Shown: piece by piece, positions 21,871 through 23,999 of the stretch
Position numbering within the stretch: position 1 is the first letter of the stretch
Layout of the letters: every line of letters begins with the position of its first letter
Assembly: GCA_020633895.1 (NCBI GenBank)
Contig: JACKCT010000025.1
Coordinates: 1-23,999, forward strand
Source of the DNA: Deltaproteobacteria bacterium
GTDB taxonomy: Bacteria; Lernaellota; Lernaellaia; JACKCT01
DNA: 23,999 nt
Direction of reading: 5' to 3'
Translations under genes and position numbers: made by a program
The notes under the pieces: generated by a model
What the model saw: only the letters and a program-made list of their open reading frames with translations
What the model was told of the DNA's origin: nothing
The model's database searches: none

Positions 21871-21917
21871 GCGACGCACGGGTTCAGCTTTCGAGCGTCG
21901 GTGCGGCTTGCAACCCG

Positions 21918-22020
21918 TGTCATTCTGAGCGAAGCGAAGAATCTGGTGACAACCCTAGATCCGAAAACGTCGAGCGGATTTTCGGGCGAACCCGGATCCT
22001 TCACCGCGTTCAGGATGACA
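21918..22020 (+). repeat. Long inverted-repeat element of the CATTCTGAGCGAAG type
   Basis: The left arm starts TGTCATTCTGAGCGAAGCG (21918-21944) and the right arm ends GCGTTCAGGATGACA (21994-22020). The arms are about 27 bases, imperfectly complementary, around a 49-base middle. This motif is, from memory, a widespread intergenic repeat in several bacterial phyla (Chloroflexota, Acidobacteriota, deltaproteobacteria). It sits between nadK and recN. Confidence 0.75.
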
Positions 22021-22058
22021 CCACGACTCGATCCACTTTCTTCGCTCGCGGAGAGACG

Positions 22059-23744
22059 ATGCTCCTGGAATTAACCGTCCGGCGACTCGCGATCATCGAC
22101 GACGTGACCGTGACCTTGAGCGGCGGCCTGAATGTGCTGACCGGCGAGACGGGCGCGGGCAAGTCGATTCTCGTGGGCGCGCTGCAGTTGGCGCTGGGCG
22201 AGCGGGCGAGCGCCGACGCGATCCGCCACGGCGCCGAAACCGCCGAGGTGGAGGCGATCTTCGACGTGGGCGACATGGAGGCCCTGCGCGCCGAGTTGGC
22301 CGAGGAGGAATTGCTGGACGGACGCCTGCTGATGGTGCGTCGCGTGTTGTCGGCGAACGGGCGGCACCGGGTTTTCATCGGCGGCCGATCCATGCCCCTG
22401 GCCCGCCTGGCCGAGATCGGCGAACGCCTGGTGAGCATCTACGGCCAGCACGAATCCCGAGGCCTGCTGCGGCCCGAGACGCACTTGGAAATCCTGGACG
22501 CGGCGGCCGGCCTGACCAAGGACACCGAGGCCCATGCCGAACTGTTCGCCTCGGTGCAGGCGCTGCGTCGCGAGTTGTCGGCGCTCGAAAAACGCCAGGC
22601 CGACGCGGCGGCGCGGGAGGACTACCTGCGCTTCGTGCTCGACGAGATCGACGAGGCCGAACTTTCTCCCGGCGAGGAAGACGAACTGGTCGACCGGCGA
22701 CGGGTGATGGCGGCCTCCGAGAAGCTGGCGGCCATTGCGGAGCAGATCGCGTCGGCGGTGTATGAGGACGACGGGTCCATCGCCGAGGCCGCCGGCAATC
22801 TGAGCCGTCGGGCCGAGGAAGCGGCGGGGATCGACAAGAATTTTCGCGAGGTGGCCGACGCGGTGGAGAGCCTGGTGGTCACGGCCGAGGAAGTCGGGCG
22901 GTCGGCCCGGTCCTATCGGGAGTCGCTGGAGCTCGACCCCGAGGAACTCGAACGCCTGGACGCGCGCCTGGACCTGATCCGCAAGCTGACGAAAAAATAC
23001 GGCGGCAGCGTGGACGCCGTGCTCAAAACCGCCGACGACGCCCGAGCCGAGCTTGGCGGATTGTCGGATCTAGGATCGGACATCAAGCGCGTGAGCAAGG
23101 ACCTCGCCGCTCAGAGCGACGCGCTCATCGCCGCCGACAAGGCGCTGGAAGCCGCCCGGGACAAGGCCGCCAAGGCCATCGCCAAATCCGTCTCCGCCGA
23201 ACTGGCCGACCTGGGCATGCCCAAGGCCCAATTCGCCGCGGATTTCTCTCCCGTGCCCGAGGGCGCGGGGATGGACGTGGACGGCGTCCGCCTGGAAGGC
23301 ACCGGCGCGCGGCGCGTCGAATTTCTGTTTTCCGCCAACCCCGGTGAAAAGCCCCGCCAATTGGCGCGCATCGCGTCGGGCGGCGAGCTATCGCGCATCA
23401 TGCTGGCGATCAAGAATTCCATGACCAAGGTCGCCGACGTGCCCACCCTGGTTTTCGACGAGGTGGACACGGGCATCGGCGGCGCCCAGGCCGCCATCGT
23501 CGGACGCAAGCTCGCCCAGGTCGCCGACCGCCATCAGGTGCTGTGCATCACGCATCTGGCGCAGATCGCGGGCATGGCCGATCGGCATATGCGCGTGGAG
23601 AAGACCGTCGCCAAGGGCCGCACCGCCACGCAGGTTCACGAACTTGACGACGCGGCGCGGGAACAGGAACTGGCCCGCATGATGAGCGGCGAGGTCGTCA
23701 CCGACGCCTCCAAGGCCGCCGCGCGGGAGATGATGAAGGCGTAG
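22059..23744 (+). CDS. recN: DNA repair ATPase RecN
   Basis: 561 residues, SMC-like. N-terminal Walker A GETGAGKS (29-36) after ELTVRRLAIIDDVTVTLSGGLNVLT; a central coiled-coil region (about 150-380) with long Glu/Ala/Lys-rich helices (RRELSALEKRQADAAAREDYLRF, DKALEAARDKAAKAIAK); then the ABC signature SGGELSR (440-446), Walker B TLVFDEVDTG (Asp467, Glu468) and HLAQIAGMADRH. RecN acts in double-strand-break repair, holding and clustering broken ends. ATG 22059 has GGAGAG 5 bases upstream and starts exactly at the conserved MLLELTVRRLAIID. It is the last complete gene in the window, followed after 12 bases by a TIR element. Confidence 0.96.
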   Translation: MLLELTVRRLAIIDDVTVTLSGGLNVLTGETGAGKSILVGALQLALGERASADAIRHGAETAEVEAIFDVGDMEALRAELAEEELLDGRLLMVRRVLSANGRHRVFIGGRSMPLARLAEIGERLVSIYGQHESRGLLRPETHLEILDAAAGLTKDTEAHAELFASVQALRRELSALEKRQADAAAREDYLRFVLDEIDEAELSPGEEDELVDRRRVMAASEKLAAIAEQIASAVYEDDGSIAEAAGNLSRRAEEAAGIDKNFREVADAVESLVVTAEEVGRSARSYRESLELDPEELERLDARLDLIRKLTKKYGGSVDAVLKTADDARAELGGLSDLGSDIKRVSKDLAAQSDALIAADKALEAARDKAAKAIAKSVSAELADLGMPKAQFAADFSPVPEGAGMDVDGVRLEGTGARRVEFLFSANPGEKPRQLARIASGGELSRIMLAIKNSMTKVADVPTLVFDEVDTGIGGAQAAIVGRKLAQVADRHQVLCITHLAQIAGMADRHMRVEKTVAKGRTATQVHELDDAAREQELARMMSGEVVTDASKAAAREMMKA

Positions 23745-23755
23745 GCGCGCCGACA

Positions 23756-23895
23756 GACCGTGCCCGACAGAGCCCCAAGCGTGAGCGCGGGGTCGTGGAG
23801 CGTGTCGAGTCATCGAACGATTTGGACCGCTTGCTGACTAGCCTTCGCCAAGGCTTCGGCGAGGCAAGCTGCGCGCGGCTCTGTCGGGCACGGTC
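23756..23895 (-). mobile_element. TIR-bearing MITE-like repeat, copy 4 (140 bp)
   Basis: Perfect 19-bp terminal inverted repeats, left GACCGTGCCCGACAGAGCC. The interior contains a reverse copy of the GTCAGCAAGCGGTCC...GACACGCTC...ACGACCCCGCGC block and a forward core GCCTTCGCCAAGGCTTCGGC, so the inner modules are rearranged compared with copies 1 and 2. It begins 12 bases after the recN stop; as RNA it would fold like a large terminator-type hairpin. Confidence 0.6.
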
Positions 23896-23958
23896 GTCGC
23901 GGTCTTTGTTCCGACACGGACCAACCCGCTCCCTATAGGTCGTGGCTCGAAAGCGATT

Positions 23959-23999
23959 GGAGCGAAGCGACTTCCACCACGGCTCATCCAACCCACGCA
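23959..23999 (+). repeat. Family C repeat, copy 3 (cut by window edge)
   Basis: Matches the first 41 bases of copy 1 at 101-141 (GGAGCGAAGCGACTTCCACC, then GGCTCATCCAACCC). The hairpin part lies outside the window. Confidence 0.65.

Overview
The window (about 24 kb, GC-rich) looks like chromosomal DNA of a Gram-negative bacterium. It encodes lipoproteins, predicted outer-membrane barrels, a GspN-like envelope protein and an ECF sigma factor with a membrane-bound partner. Lipoproteins with long Asp-rich (DDDS/DDDT) stalks and Thr-run/Asp-run tails are, from memory, typical of uncultured Deltaproteobacteria/Myxococcota-like and neighbouring candidate lineages. No rRNA, tRNA, phage gene, transposase or CRISPR array is visible, so I do not place it more precisely.

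Layout. 191-3899 (minus): a secreted protein related to a zinc metalloprotease family but lacking the HExxH site, followed by a PHP-domain lipoprotein. 4056-5667 (minus): a family 2 glycosyltransferase, then a small barrel protein. 6104-9201 (minus): macro-domain protein, B12-binding radical SAM protein and SPASM-like radical SAM protein, the last two 4 bases apart. 9356-10144 (minus): nitrilase-family amidohydrolase, divergent from a SpsF-like cytidylyltransferase with an unrecognised C-terminal domain (10349-11464, plus). 11636-12235 (plus): secreted YceI-family protein with a clear terminator, convergent with dapL (12320-13492, minus), whose promoter has a dyad inside its spacer. 13690-15626 (minus): a DnaB/RecA-fold protein with a broken Walker A motif and a small Cys-rich lipoprotein. 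15986-17848: barrel protein, divergent from an orphan GspN-like protein. 18116-19975 (plus): ECF sigma factor, membrane anti-sigma candidate and Spy/CpxP-like periplasmic protein. 19976-20973: a kilobase without a protein gene, holding inverted repeats, a predicted structured RNA ending in a strong terminator, and several dispersed repeats. 20974-23744 (plus): nadK and recN.

The most unusual layer is between the genes. Several dispersed repeat families lie mostly just beyond stop codons. Two are notable because their stems keep pairing while the paired bases change from copy to copy: a roughly 45-52 base hairpin (five copies) and a 140-214 base element with terminal inverted repeats built on CCGWCAGAGCC (four copies plus a fragment). 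This internal compensation suggests that structure is maintained. Together with the candidate non-coding RNA at about 20200-20510 it is the best lead for something undescribed. The genes themselves are mostly recognisable, with two apparent pseudo-enzymes (metalloprotease-like and DnaB-like) as the most interesting proteins.
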